Below are positions 19,252 through 30,532 of a stretch of 64,000 bases of DNA, piece after piece. Position numbers and translations under genes: made by a program. Below the pieces are notes generated by a model. That model was not told where the DNA came from and made no database searches. It saw only the letters and a list, made by a program, of their open reading frames with translations. This DNA comes from Closterium sp. Naga37s-1 (Eukaryota; Streptophyta; Zygnematophyceae; Desmidiales; Closteriaceae). The first letter of the stretch is position 1. Every line of letters starts with the position of its first letter. The stretch covers positions 74,501-138,500 of the forward strand of contig CANJKZ010001154.1 of assembly GCA_947471745.1 (NCBI GenBank), written 5' to 3'.

Positions 19252-20352
19252 CTACAACTCGGTCAAAATTGCCAGCGCGTGCCACGCTTGAATCGTTGCG
19301 ATCTTCTTCGGGTCTATTTCCACTCCTTTAGCTGAGATGATATGTCCCAAAAACTCTAGTCTGTCCTGTAAAAACTCACACTTAGAGGCTTTAGTCAGTA
19401 GGCGGTTTTCACTCAGTATTTTTAAACTGCTTCGATGTCCTGTATATGCTGTGCTCTGTCTGGGTTGTAAATCAGTATGTCGTCGAGGTACACGATGACG
19501 CACTTATCTAAAAAGAAGGCGGAAGGCTTCGTTCATGGTCATTTGAAAAGTGGCGGGGGCGTTGGTCAATCCGAAGGGCATGACGGTGTATTCGAAGGAT
19601 ACGTAGCGTGTTCGGAAGGCAGTTTTTGGACAGTCGGGTGGGTTGACTCGATTCTGGTGGTAGCTTCCTCGAAGGTCGATTTTTGAGAAAACCTGGGCTG
19701 TTCACAGTTAGTCGATCAGTTCGTCTGCTCGCGAGATAGGGTAACGGGATTTGATGGTAAACCTGTTCAGTGCACGGTAGTCGATGCATATGCGAAAACC
19801 CCCGTCCCTTTTCGGTGTGAACAATATCGGTGCTGCGAAGGATGACGAACTCGGGCGAATAAACTCCTTTTCGAGCAGGTAATCCAGCTGCTTCCTCAGT
19901 TCGTCCAATTCGGGCTGGGTCAGTCGAAACTGTCGCTGTACTGTTGGCTGTGCCCCTTGTTCTAACTCTATCCTTTGGTCGTGTGGTTGCTCAGGTGGCA
20001 GTCCCGTCGGCAGGTCATCCGGAAATATCCCACTGTACCGCTTCAGGAGTGCTGCCAAATCATCCTGTACGTTGGCTAGCAGTTTCTGTAAATCCCCCCC
20101 TTTGTCTGCTGCCTCGGCTTCCCAAATGTCAACCGCGTACACGTAAGCTCCTACCGCTACGGCACGTTTCATCGTAAACGCGCTAACACACACTGACAAA
20201 GACTCAGGCGAGCCCCAGCGAGGAAAGGCGATGTTGTTATCATTCACTCGCACAGTACAGTCAACCGTCGTCCAATCGAGTCGCGGATTGTGTTGTCGCA
20301 GCCAATCACGACCGAGTAAAATGTCGGTTCCGTCGAGGGTTGTCGCGAGCAT
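19252..20352 (-). pseudogene. G1 reverse transcriptase (with protease end)
   Basis: The frame at 19708-20352 gives the protease tail (TDILLGRDWLRQHNPRLDW) and the RT fingers (GGFRICIDYRALNRFTIKSR, SSFAAPILFTPKRDGG). The palm motif with the catalytic aspartates lies around 19480-19500, where the plus strand carries the complement of VYLDDILIY, now out of frame. KASKCEFLQDRLEFLGHIIS follows at 19330-19400. Frameshifts at about 19510 and 19700 break it. G2 keeps the same motif in frame (CVIVYLDDILIYS). Confidence 0.85.
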
Positions 20353-20645
20353 TTCCTGACTAAACGTAAAGTTACCCCCGCAATCCGAACCCGGTCTACG
20401 CGTTCCCGTATGGCCAGTGGCGTGCTGTCAACCAGTCTTGCGTCGATCTCAGGTAAGCACCTGTCCAGTGGCAGTCTCAGTTTTCGTGTTGTGGCAGTGT
20501 TGATCAGGCTATGGCTGGCTCCCCTGTCTACAAATATCTTAACTAAGTCCATCCCAATTTTCCCACTAAGCAGTATGGGGCTGTCTACCGTAGTACCCTC
20601 CTTATTCGGCCGGGTGTGGTCAATTGCGTGAACCGGCACAATCAC
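20244..20645 (-). pseudogene. G1 aspartic protease region
   Basis: Encodes MIVPVHAIDHTRPNKEGTTV, then IFVDRGASHSLINTATTRKL. The catalytic D-[ST]-G motif is DRG here, while the G2 copy reads DGGASHS. The frame continues into LVRKC and is then lost relative to the frame beginning at 20352, so a frameshift lies inside the protease. Confidence 0.8.
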
Positions 20646-20685
20646 TCGGTGAGGGTCGGTTGGGTCGGGCGAGTGGCATGACCTA

Positions 20686-21838
20686 TCAGTAGAGGGCCCG
20701 TCTGCTACTTATTCCCAGCGTTTCCCTACTGCTTGGTCTGTTTCTGCTGCTCTGCTTCCCCCTTTCCCTTAGTGTTTTCCACGCATTCGCTCTTGCGGTG
20801 TCCCGACCGATTACACGCAAAGCAGCGCCCTTTGAACGGTGCGGCAGCGACATTCGCGGCAACGGCTCGTATCGTAGCGCCCTCGTTCGTCCCACAAGAC
20901 CGATGTCTCCAGTTACTGCTGCTTCCGTGGGTCTCGGTCGGCGGAAGAAATCGAGTTTCTCCGCCATGGCGAGAATCTCGTGAAACTCAGTGACGCCGCA
21001 AAGCTGGATTTCCTTAGCGATGTCGTGCTTCAGGCCGCCGATGTAGCGATCGATACGCTCGCCCTCGTGCATATAACCCACTTGCTCGCATAGCGCCAGA
21101 GACCCACTGGTGTAATCTTGGACGGAACCGAGTTGGCGCCAAGTGCGGAGCTTTTGACGCGCCGCGATCGAAGCCGCAATTGGCTCAAATCGAGCGTGCA
21201 GACCTGCGTACCACGCATCCCACGTGCGATATTGGGGCACCTCCACAAAATACGACGGCGTCCAGGGTCCGGTTTGTCCTTCCCGTATCAAAGAGTCGCA
21301 TAGTCGTTCGGCTTCGTGACGTTGACGCGCCGCCAGTCCATGGCGGGTCCTCGCAGCAGCGACACGACGTAGCGAATTTTTGCCGTATCCTCGGAGACGT
21401 AATTGGCGTCGAAAAACACGTTCATCGTGAACAACCACGCCTGAACGGTAGGACCACCCCCTTGACTCGGGTCAATGCATGGCGGACGCTGCGGCTTCAG
21501 CGGCATCGGTGACGGCAGTGCCGAAATCATGACGCGAGGCTGGCTTCGGGCCGCATTTGTCGCCTCGAGGTGTGTCGCACCGTGGTCGTCGTCTGCGTCA
21601 TGGCGGACGACGCCATCACTAGCCGCACTCGCGGGTCGCCCAACACTTCCATCTTGCGATGCCTGTGGCGCGAGCTATTACGGAGTGCCCGGTGCTTGAG
21701 ATTGTGATTGATGTGCTCGTGCGACGTCATTTTGCAGAGAAGTGCATTCTGCCGTCAGCGCCGCGATTTCTTCAGAGCTTTCGCGAAGTCGCTGCAGCGA
21801 TTCGTTCAGACGCTCCTGCGTGAGGGTGGTGACGTAGA
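20686..21838 (-). pseudogene. G1 gag
   Basis: Several frames together give the Gag core (MNVFFDANYVSEDTAKIRYV, LLRGPAMDWRRV, TWDAWYAGLHARFEPIAASI, YIGGLKHDIAKEIQL) and a degraded nucleocapsid end. In G2 the matching end is a regular CX2CX4HX4C zinc knuckle; here the sequence is frameshifted so no intact knuckle is read. Two or more frameshifts lie between 21288 and 21440. Confidence 0.82.
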
Positions 21839-21984
21839 TTTGCTCGTCTTATTCTAGGCGCAGTCGTGGCTGCACGCATTTACGAGAGAACACGAGGACA
21901 GCGGCTCCTAGGGGCTAAGGTGCGTGAGTCCGTTCGAGTGAAAAATCAAAAGTTGATTTCCTGGGGTGCGGAGATGCGCGGTCT

Positions 21985-22284
21985 GAAAAGAAAGAGGCTC
22001 CCAACTTTCGGAGTTCAGGTTGGGTCCGTCGACCTCGCCTTCCGAACGTCCTCCGCGTCGCCTTCGGGTTTCCCAACCCCAAACCTGCACCCAACCTTCG
22101 CGCGACTCCGCGACCTCGGCCTAGCTAGCTTTGCTATATTATGCCTAGGCTTCGTTGTTTGCTCAGTAGTTGTAATCACTTCTGCAATATTGCATTCTGC
22201 GCACTCTTCTTTCGTACAACTCATTACAACTCATAACATCAATGTTGTGGGATGCGCTAAGGAATGTCGAGAAAATTCCTTACA
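21985..22284 (-). repeat. G1 5' LTR, chimeric
   Basis: Only the outer ~45 bp (GATGCGCTAAGGAATGTCGA to CCTTACA, about 22240-22284) matches the 3' LTR. The inner ~250 bp differs completely. On the minus strand it contains CATAATATAGC as a possible TATA box. The primer-binding region also differs from G2 (TTGGGAGCCTCTTTC against TTGGTATTCAGAGCTACTTT). The target duplication is nevertheless perfect. Confidence 0.75.
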
Positions 22285-22289
22285 GTTTT

Positions 22290-22644
22290 GCTTGTTTGAG
22301 GGCATTCCGATGCAAAAGACACGCGCCCTTGTCGAAGCAAACCCGTGCGAAGCGTCACTTGCTGCGAGGTTCGTGCATTGCACTGTCAGTTGTGTGGAAG
22401 GGATCACGAGTCGCCTTTCCCAACGGCTACGAACGAACGTGTCTGTTCTGTTCGTCACCAAAGCTTTTCTCGCCTCCTGTTTTGGAGGGTGCTGCTACCT
22501 GGTCAGCACAAGCAACAAAGGCGGTTCCATGGCCCATCAAGAACCTCGAAGTGTCTCGCTTACCTCCTTTCCTGGACACGACTCAGCGAGATGCTGCTGG
22601 TATCCTCGCCTGACAGCCAATTCCTAATTCCGTCAGTCCCATGC
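22290..22644 (+). promoter_or_regulatory. Upstream region of the GAUT gene
   Basis: 355 bp between the G1 target duplication and the GAUT ATG. No TATA box or other defined motif is convincing. Any promoter farther upstream has been displaced about 5.4 kb by G1, whose 5' LTR faces away from the gene. Confidence 0.4.
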
Positions 22645-24988
22645 ATGATGAAGGGTCATACACTAAGCCGTTTGCTTAGACGTTTCGTATATTCAAGAGG
22701 GGCCTTCAGAGTCGCACAGACGACCATCTCGTTAGTCTTAATACTTTTAGTAACCCAGCAACTCATTTTTATGAGAGCAGAAGATATAAGCTTTAATTCA
22801 ACTTTTGGTGGCATTCCCCTAGCTGCCAGTCCAGGTATGCGTCGAGGCTCTACTATCATCTGCCCATATCCTTGTTTAGGTATTTCTCATCACCTCCTTT
22901 TGTTTCCCTGCAGAGTTGTCAACAGGCGTCAGATACATTGCAAGACACAACAGTCTATATCGACAGCAGGTAAGAATGATGCCTTTACTCAAGATCCTCC
23001 ACTTTCTCTTACTTTCGTCCTTCAGATTTGCATTTTTTTTCTTAACATGCCTCTTTTGGTTTACAGATCAGCGGACTCAATAACACACGTCCTGATATTC
23101 TCGAAGATGAGGAATCGCCTGGTGTCTCTGACCAACTCTTCCACCAGCTGGAATCAGGAAATGGTCGTGGGCTCAACAATTCCGTGTCCAGTCAACTTCC
23201 TATGAGATTGAGGGAGTGTTTCCTTGCCGCGAGAGCGTACTTAGCGGTAGCTGATGAGTTCCAGGACAACGCATTGACGGAACAGGTTGAGCAGGAACTA
23301 GAACGATGTGTTTTTCTTCTGGACAAGGTGTCTTCCGTTGTTCCGTCAGATAATCAGACGATTACAAGCATTGAAACGAAGCATCCGAAGAGCAAAAAGA
23401 AGCGTTCCAAGGACGGGAGATCTCCACAATCCAAGTGAGTTGAAAGAGGTTGGTGTTGTTTTGCGTTTTTATCTGTCTTTGCCTTTCTGACATTGGTCGC
23501 TCCAACAATTCAGGTTGAAACTGCGACTTGAGGCTGCCGAGCACCAGACGAAAAGCGTATTGCTTCAAAGCATGGTTTTCAGCCAGATTGCTTCTCGAGC
23601 AGTCCCTCAAACATTGCATTGCCTTTCTCTCCGATTAACACTTGCATGGACCAGCAACCGTGATAACTCCGAGCAAGTGGATACGAGGCTTCGTGATCCG
23701 TCGCTCTATCATTATGCAATTTTCTCCGACAATGTTATAGCTGTCGCAGTCGTCTTGAACTCAACGGCGATGAATGCTCAAGAGGTGATTCGCAGTTTCA
23801 ATGCAGACTACGGCCTGTTCACTGGTATGCACAGTGCTCATCAAGGTTTCTGTTATCTCTCTCGCCGCAGCCGTTGAAGCATGTGTTTCATATTGTGACG
23901 GATCGAATGAACTACGCGGCTATGAAAGCATGGTTCACGCTGAATCCCCCAACAGGAGGGATGGCATGGGAGGTAAGAAATTGCATCTTTCGCAGCTGTT
24001 AGTTCACGGCCCTGAGACCGTGGTGCTAACTTCTACTCGTTTTCTCAATTGCAGGTACGGAGTTTACACGAGTACCCGTGGATCAACCCCTTGAACATCC
24101 CAGTGCTTCGCCAAATCGAGTCGGACGCTATGCGAGACTACTACTTTAGAACCGCGATGGGTCCTCGCGTTGCAGGAAATCCTGGGAAGGAAGACTACAT
24201 TGACTTGAAGTATCGGAACCCGAAGTATTTGTCAATTCTCAACCACTTACGTTTCTACCTTCCAACGATATTTCCAGACTTGAGCAAAATTCTCTTCCTC
24301 GATGATGACGTGGTCGTTCAGAAAGACCTAACAGAAATTTGGGAGGTGAGCAAAGCTCCATTTCATCCTTGCGTAAAAGTATCGAGAACTACTAAAAAAT
24401 GTTGGGTTTTCTTGCAGGTCCCTATGATTGGGAAGGTGAATCTAGCGGTAGAAACATGTGGCAAGGTCTTCCACCGGTTCAAAACCTACCTGAACTTTTC
24501 AAGTCCCCTCCTGAAGCAGTATGATCCTGAAGGATGCGGGTGGGCATACGGAATGAACCTTTTTGACCTTGATGCGTGGAGAGCCGGCAGTTACACAGAG
24601 AAGTATCACTACTGGCAACAGCAGGTGAGGTCGTAGTCTCGTCCTTGCAGTACAACAATCCAAAGACAAGCAGCTGACCTTCCCCTTCGTCTTGCAGAAT
24701 GAGAATCGTACCCTCTGGAAGCTTGGAACCCTCCCGCCTGGGCTGTTGACATTCTACAATTCCACAGAACCTCTTGACAAGAAGTGGCAAGTACTTGGCT
24801 TGGGAAGCAAGAGTACCGTCAACCTGGAAAGCATCAAGAACGCAGCTGTGATTCACTTCAACGGCCATGCAAAACCGTGGCTGGAGTTGGCAATACCTGT
24901 ATACCAGCACTTCTGGACTCGTTACGTGCCATACACCAACGAGTTTCTTCAACAATGCAATCTCCGGGAGCCTGCTTCAAATTCGTGA
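22645..24988 (+). CDS. Galacturonosyltransferase, GAUT family (GT8), eight exons
   Basis: Exons are 22645-22834, 22914-22969, 23067-23434, 23514-23784, 23871-23972, 24055-24345, 24418-24624 and 24698-24988. All introns have GT-AG borders and the sum is 592 codons (591 aa). Residues 1-45 form a type II signal anchor (basic RLLRRFVYSRG, then TTISLVLILLVTQQLIF). The stem is followed by the GT8 domain: FSDNVIAVAVVLNSTAMNAQ, HVFHIVTDRMNYAAMKAW, the metal-binding FLDDDVVVQKDL (Asp 412-414) and the GAUT signature HFNGHAKPW (from His548). GAUTs add galacturonic acid from UDP-GalA to homogalacturonan in the Golgi. The start is the first ATG pair before the signal anchor. The exact GAUT subclade was not determined. 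No lesion was seen. Confidence 0.95.
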
Positions 24989-25693
24989 CTGGCGTCCTTT
25001 GCCAGAGCAAAGCTATTCCCCAAAGTCGCGATGGATGGATGAGTAGAAAAAACCTTCGGCATGCTGCATGCTGCACCACCAAGACTCCATAACTATCCGC
25101 ACGCTCCAGCCCAGGCACCAACGTCGAAGCCTTGCAACTGCAGAGCAACCCTCAAGCTCCTAGAAGCTCGGCAGCAGCTTGTACAGCAACAGCACGCCAG
25201 GTACTTCAAAAGCTCAAGCACTAATTTCTATCCGTGCATGACAACCATGTCTCACCTTCCTTCCCATGTGCATGCTTGCAGATCCTGCTGTTTGAACGAC
25301 ATTGGTGTGGAATTTCATTACTGAACTCTCTTACTGGTCCAAAAATTAGTGTATGCAAGCCCTATTGCATGTTGAATCACTGGTAATCATTACCACATTG
25401 TTCCATTTGTAACAATATGATAATGCAGTGAATCCATACAACAACTGACTGGTTCAAAACGTAGTCTTGTCTGACAACAGCAATATTTATGGACCTTGTC
25501 CCAGCCACTGGTACTGGTGAATACGGCAGGTGGTTATTTTTATACAATTCGGTTCAAAACTGTTGGCAATATTGTACCTATGCCCAGTGTCTGAAAAGGG
25601 TAAGGGAAAGCCCAGTCCAAACCGAGGAAGATTCATTGCCTGGCTGTACCAACGTTCATTGCCTGAGTTGCACTGTTGCTCTTGCAGCTGCAT
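24989..25693 (+). other. GAUT 3' flank
   Basis: No further gene is visible. The first few hundred bases are likely 3' UTR, though no clear AATAAA was found. The segment ends at the hAT-1 target duplication (25694-25701). Confidence 0.4.
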
Positions 25694-25872
25694 GTGTCTA
25701 CCAGGCCCTCAGATCCACTTAGAGATCAGGGTCCCTCTGCATGGAATCCCTGGTTGACAGTGTCCCCTAGAAAAAAAAACCTGAAAAATCAGTGTCACTT
25801 CCTGAAGCATAAGTGTTCCCTAAGAAAAAAGGTTGTTTCTACTAAACCACACGACTGACTGCCTCTTGGTAC

Positions 25873-26005
25873 TGTCAAACTATAATGCTGCTTATGTTGT
25901 GTAGGCTGTACTGGGGTAGCCTATATGGGGTACAACCCAATTAGGGTTAGTACTTGTACCACAATTCTGATCAATGCATCCATTCCTGCTCCTTAGTTTC
26001 TGACA
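25873..26005 (+). repeat. C2 5' LTR
   Basis: 133 bp, TGTCAAACTATAATGCTG to TTAGTTTCTGACA. It contains TACAACCCAATTAGGGTTAG. Confidence 0.93.
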
Positions 26006-26017
26006 TGGTTTCAAAAC
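26006..26017 (+). other. C2 primer-binding site
   Basis: TGGTTTCAAAAC adjoins the 5' LTR; a mutated form of TGGTATCAGAGC. Confidence 0.75.
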
Positions 26018-26084
26018 AGTAGGTCCGTAGGACCGTTTTTTTCGGGCCCGCCATTAGCTAGTGACCGACTGCGGTTACCGCGCT

Positions 26085-26960
26085 ACCCCACGCCCTGCCT
26101 TGCGCTGCGCCGTCACGCGCGCGCCCTGCCCTGCCCTGCCTTACGTCACGCTGCCCGTGCACGCCGTGCCCCGCGTTGCGCTGCCCCGCGCACGCCCTGC
26201 CCTGCCCCGCGTCGCGCTGCCCCGTGCACGCCCTGCCCTGCTCTGCGTTGCGCTGCCCCGCGCACGCCCTGCCCTGCCCCGCGCACGCCCTGCCCTGCCC
26301 CGCGTCGCGCTGCCCCGCGCACGCCCTGCCCTGCTCTGCGTTGCGCTGCCCCGCGCACGCCCCGCCATGCCCCGCATCGCGCCGTCCCGCGCACGCCCTG
26401 CCCTGCCCAGCGTTGCGCTGCCCCGCGCACGCCCTGCCCTGCCCTGTGTCACGCCGCCCCTGCAGCCCCGCGCGTCGCCCCTGCAGCCCGCGCGTCGCCC
26501 CTGCAGCCTGCGCGTCGCCCCTGCAGCCTGTGCGCCGCCTCTGCAGCCTGTGCGCCACCTCTGCAACCCGCGCGCCGCCACTGCAGCCCGCGCGCCGCCC
26601 CTGCAGCCCGCGCGTCGCCCTCTGCAGCCCGCGCGCCGCCCCTGCAGCCCGCGCGCCGCCCTGCTGGCCGCGCGCCGCCCCTGCCTGCCCGCGCGTCACC
26701 CTCTTCAGCCCCGCGCGCCGCCCTGCTGGCCACGCGCTGACCCTGCCTGCCCGCGCGCTGCCCCTGCCTGCCCGCACGCCGCCCCTGCATACCTGCGCAC
26801 CACCCTTTGCAGCCCCGTGCACTGCCCTACTGGCCGTACGCCGCCCCTGCCTGGCCGCGCGCCGCCTCTGCTCTGGCCGCGCGCCGCCCTTCCTAACCAT
26901 GCGCCAAACCCTAGTGCCTGCTCGCCGCCCTGCCTTCTCTCCGTGCTGCACTACTGGTCG
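26085..26960 (+). repeat. C2 leader: GC-rich tandem repeats
   Basis: Units of about 35 bp such as CCCCGCGCACGCCCTGCCCT (26090-26450) are followed by about 18-bp CCCGCGCGTCGCCCCTGCAG units (26455-26700) and longer CGCGCCGCCCTGC variants. They lie between the primer site and the gag ATG, as in C1, but are unrelated in sequence. Long ORFs on both strands here are artefacts of periodicity. Confidence 0.9.
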
Positions 26961-26982
26961 CGCGCCTCCTTGCTTGCCCGCT

Positions 26983-27570
26983 ATGACTTCTCTTCATAGT
27001 AGCGGTGGGAGTGGTGACGGCGGTGGTGGCAGCAGTGGAAGTGGTGGCGGCTGTAGTAGCAGTCGCTGTGGAGCTGTTCGGTGTGGAGTTTCTGGCGGTG
27101 GTCAGCTGCAGCTGCAGCGGCGTCCGCGCGAGACCCTTACGCCCCAGCAGCTACGTGAGTGGTACGCTAGTAGGAGTGGTGGCGGCCGCAGTAGTGGCAG
27201 TGGTCGTATAGCTGTTCAGTTGGGAGTTTTTGTTGGCGGTGGCCTGGTGCACTTGCAGCGGCGTCCGCGCGAGACCCTTACGCCCCAGCAGCTTCGTGAG
27301 TGGTACGCTCAGCGTGGGGCATCTCGGATTAGTGCTCGCTACCCGTACGTCATTCGCACAGGTGATCGGGCTGGTCAGACTTGCGAGACAGTTGGTCACA
27401 CACACTCCCGCTGCTTCTCCATTTTGAGCGACACCTGGCGTGCAGAGTTTGGCAACGCAGCTGAGCTCCCCCGCTGGCTAGAGCTGCTTAGGCAGGGTGT
27501 TGATATCTTTGCTCTAGACTATGACTCTATCCTCACTGCCATGTATGCTTTGACCATTAGTACTCATTGA
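26983..27570 (+). pseudogene. C2 Gag C-terminal part with duplicated PQQLREWY motif
   Basis: The ATG after the leader (MTSLHSSGGSGDGGGG) opens 195 codons. ETLTPQQLREWY occurs twice about 50 residues apart (near residues 45 and 95). A Gag finger follows in which the first cysteine of CX13C is replaced by tyrosine (SARYPYVIRTGDRAGQTC), then H and C in HTHSRC. The stretch LDYDSILTAMYALTIS, homologous to C1, ends at an in-frame TGA (27568); translation beyond it continues in frame into the protease. The capsid domain present in C1 is absent. Confidence 0.82.
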
Positions 27571-28140
27571 GACTGTTACCTGTGCGTGCCGCCCAACCCT
27601 GGTATAGCGGCTGCTGCTTTAGGTGCTGGTGAGGGTGCTCTAGGTGCTGGTGAGTCTGCTCTCTCTGGTACTACAACTGCTGAGGCCTTGCACATCTTCA
27701 CGCTTGACTCAGGTGCTTCCCGCTGCTTCTTTCGCGACAGCACCACAGTCACACCACTCGCAGCACCGGTTGCAGTCACTTTGGCTGACCCCTCTGGGGG
27801 ACCGGTTCTTGCACGTTCCTCCACTGTTCTCCCATGTCCGGCGGTCCTGTCTGGCTCACTGCCAGGTCTTCACCTCCCCTCGTTCTCTACGAACTTGGTG
27901 AGTAACACCATCCTTCAGGATGCTTGGGTTGATACCTTTTTCCCTGGAGGACAGCGTGTGGCGATCTGCACGTGTGTACGGACGGGCCGTCACCTGGCCA
28001 CGTTCACCCATCGGCCTGGGTCAAGCCTGTACACACTGACTACTGAGCCTCCTCAGGTAGCTGCATCCGCGTCCGCGTCAGGTCAGCTAGCAGCCCCCTG
28101 TTCGTGTCGCACCAGACTCTCCTTTGGCACCACCGCCTAG
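27571..28140 (+). pseudogene. C2 protease and pre-integrase region
   Basis: In the same frame as gag after the TGA. It carries HIFTLDSGASRCFFRDSTTV (catalytic DSGA intact), ALADPS-type and LHLPSFSTNLVSN elements, and the run RTGRHLATFTHRPGSSLYTL, all as in C1. It ends in a stop where the pre-integrase LWHHRLGHPFLPRLRG continues in another frame (28104 onward). Confidence 0.88.
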
Positions 28141-28854
28141 GTCACCCCTTCCTGCCACGCCTCCGTGGCATGCACTCCCGCCTCCTTGTCTCTGGTCTTC
28201 CCAGGTCTCTGCCTCCCCTCCCACCCTCGCCTGCCCCTCCCTGCCTTCCCTATGTCGAGGGGTGGCAGCGCGCCGCTCCTCACTCCTCCTCGTTTCCCCC
28301 GACGACTGCTCCCCTGCAGACTCTCCACATGGACGTGTGGGGCCCAGCCCGCGTCCAGGGACAGGGTCGCGAGCGATACTTTCTGCTGGTTGCTAACGAC
28401 TACTCGCGTTACACCACGGTCTTCCCATTGCGCAGCAAGGGGGAGGTCCCTGATGTCTTTGATCTCTTGGATCCGCGTTGTCCGTCTCCAGCTCCGCGAG
28501 CGGTTTCGCACGGACCTTCCTGTCCTGCGCCTGCACTCTGACAGATGTGGTAAGTTCTCATCCGACCTCTTGCGGGACGTTTGTCGTAGGGAGGGCATCC
28601 TCCAGTCGTTCACGCTTCCGGCCTCTCCGCAGCAGAATGGGGTTGCTGAGCGCCGCATTGGCTTAGTCATGGAGGTCGCTCGTTCCTCCATGATCCATGC
28701 GGCTGCTCCCCATTTTCTGTGGTCGTTTGCGGTCCAGTACGCCGCGCATGCGCTCAACCTCTGGCCCCGTGTCTCCTTGCCGGAGACCTCGCCTACACTG
28801 CGTTGGACGGGAGAGGTTGGCGATGCGTCGGTGTTCTGGGTCTATGGCTGACAA
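28104..28854 (+). pseudogene. C2 integrase, frameshifted
   Basis: The first frame (28104-28541) has LWHHRLGHPFLPRLRG and the catalytic LHMDVWGPARVQG. The second (28165-28851) takes over near 28455 with WIRVVRLQLRERFRTD, LRLHSDRCGKFSSDLL and QNGVAERRIGLVMEVA. The three acidic positions D, D, E are present. It ends VFWVYG-stop, after which the C1-like LGFPPNAPGWQFYHP is in a further frame (about 28890). Confidence 0.86.
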
Positions 28855-29097
28855 GCTCTCCTCGCGCGCCGTTCCCTGCGTGTTCCTTGGCTTTCCCCCT
28901 AACGCGCCTGGCTGGCAGTTTTACCACCCTTGTCACGTTCGACGAGTCGGTTCCCTTTTACCGTCTCTTCCCCTACCGCACTGCCCCTCTCCCCCCCCTG
29001 CCGCTCTTCCTCGCTCCAGGTCCCCCTCCGGTAGACCCCCTCCCCCATCAGGGTCATGCTCCTTCAGGTGTGTCTCAGGTAGACCCACTCCCCTTGG

Positions 29098-30500
29098 TTG
29101 AGTGTGTCGAGGTCAATGGTGACTCTGGTGCTGCTCGGTGCTGCATCTGGGGGTGCTGAGCCTGCGGTTGCGGAGACTGAGCGTGCGGAGCCTGGAGGTG
29201 CTGAGCCTGAACGTGCGGAGCCTGAGGGTGCTGAGCCTGCGGGTTTGGAGCTTGGAGGTGCTGAGCCTGAGCGTACGGAGCCTGGGGGTGCTGAGTCTGG
29301 GGGTGCTGGGCCTAGGGGTCTTGCGTCTACACTACGGGAGCCTCTCTCACCACAGCAGTTGCGCGAGTGGTTTTCTCGGCGTTGGAGCCTTCGGAGTGGC
29401 GCTGCTGGAGTTGGAGGCCCTAGAGCTGCTAGTCCTGGAGGTGCTGGAGGTACTGCTGGTACTGGAGGTACTGGAGGTGCTGGAGCTACTAGTCCTGGAG
29501 GTCCCACTGGTGCCTCGCCCGAGCGGTCTAGCCGGCAAGAGCCTCACTCACCACAGCAGCTGCGCGAGTGGTACGCTTGGCGCACCCGCCTTCGGAGTCG
29601 CTCTGCTGGAGCTGGAGGCCCTGCCGCTAGAGGCGCTGGCGCTGGAGGCACTGGTTCTGTTGGTGCTGGAGGTGCTGGTGGTGCTGGCACTGCTTGTCCC
29701 GGGGGTGCTTGTGCTGATGGCGCTGGAGCTGCCGGAGCTGGTAGTGCTGCTAGTGCTGGAGGTGCTGGAGGTAGTGGAGTTTCTGGAGCTGCTGGAGCTG
29801 GTGGTGGTGCTACTGCTCGAGGTGCTGGAGCTGCTGGTCCCGGAGGTGCTCGTACTAGAGGTACTGGAGCTGCTGGAGCTGGTGCTACTGCTGCTGCTGC
29901 TGCTGGAGGTGCTGGAGCTGCTGGTCCCGGAGGTGCTCGTACTGGAGGCACTAGAGCTGCCGGAGCTGGTGGTGCTGCTCCTACTGGAGGTACTGGAGGT
30001 GCTGGAGCTGCTGGTCCCGGAGGTGCTCGTGCTGGAGGTACTGCAGGTGCTGGAGCTGCTGGTCTTGGAGGTGCTTCTGCTGGAGGCACTGGAGCTGCCG
30101 GAGCTGGTGGTACTGCTGGTGCTGGAGGTACTGGAGCTGCTGGAGCTGGTTGTGCTGTTGGTGCTGGAGGTGCTGGAGGTGCTGGAGCTGCTGGTCCCGG
30201 AGGTGCTCGTACTAGAGGTACTGGAGCTGCTGGAGCTGGTGGTGTTGCTGGTGCTGGAGGTGCTAGAGGGAGTCACTGGAGCTGGAGGCGCTGGAGCTGG
30301 AGGCCCTGGCGCTGGAGGTGCTGGCGCTGGGGGCGCTGGAGTTGGCCGTACTAGTGCTGGAGGCACTGTGCCGCGGTGCCTGATTTTTGCTCCACCGTCG
30401 CCATCGTCTCTGCCGCCACTTGGCTCAGTGCTTCGCCAGGTTCTTAGTCTCCCGTCTTCTACTGGCCTTACTCCTCCCTTTCTGTGTCCACCGCCTGACC
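29098..30500 (+). pseudogene. C2 pol Gly/Ala linker
   Basis: About 420 residues between integrase and RT, composed of AEPGGAEPERAEPEG and GAGAAGPGGARTGGTG-type repeats. The linker contains LSPQQLREWFSRRWSLRSGA and HSPQQLREWYAWRTRLRSRS, the motif also seen in Gag. The codon pattern (mostly GGT GCT GGA) keeps several frames open on both strands; this strand is chosen because it runs from integrase to RT. It ends out of frame with RT near 30360-30530. Confidence 0.75.
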
Positions 30501-30532
30501 AGTCGTAGCCACAATTACAGCCAGCCTCCCCA

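Larger units (their letters stand above)
16878..22284 (-). mobile_element. G1: Ty3/gypsy chromovirus with mismatched LTRs
   Basis: Perfect target duplication GTTTT (16873-16877, 22285-22289). Minus-strand order is gag, protease, RT, RNase H, integrase, chromodomain, polypurine tract, 3' LTR. RT before integrase plus a C-terminal chromodomain identifies a Ty3 chromovirus. The left LTR is a normal 326 bp. The right LTR shares only its outermost ~45 bp with it, and the remaining ~250 bp before the internal region is unrelated. Every gene carries stops or frameshifts. G2 (36858-45432) is a close relative. Confidence 0.93.

Noticed and set aside
26061..26999. Long ORFs on both strands in the C2 leader
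   Set aside because: They follow the tandem repeat period and occur in several frames; only the part after 26983 resembles Gag.
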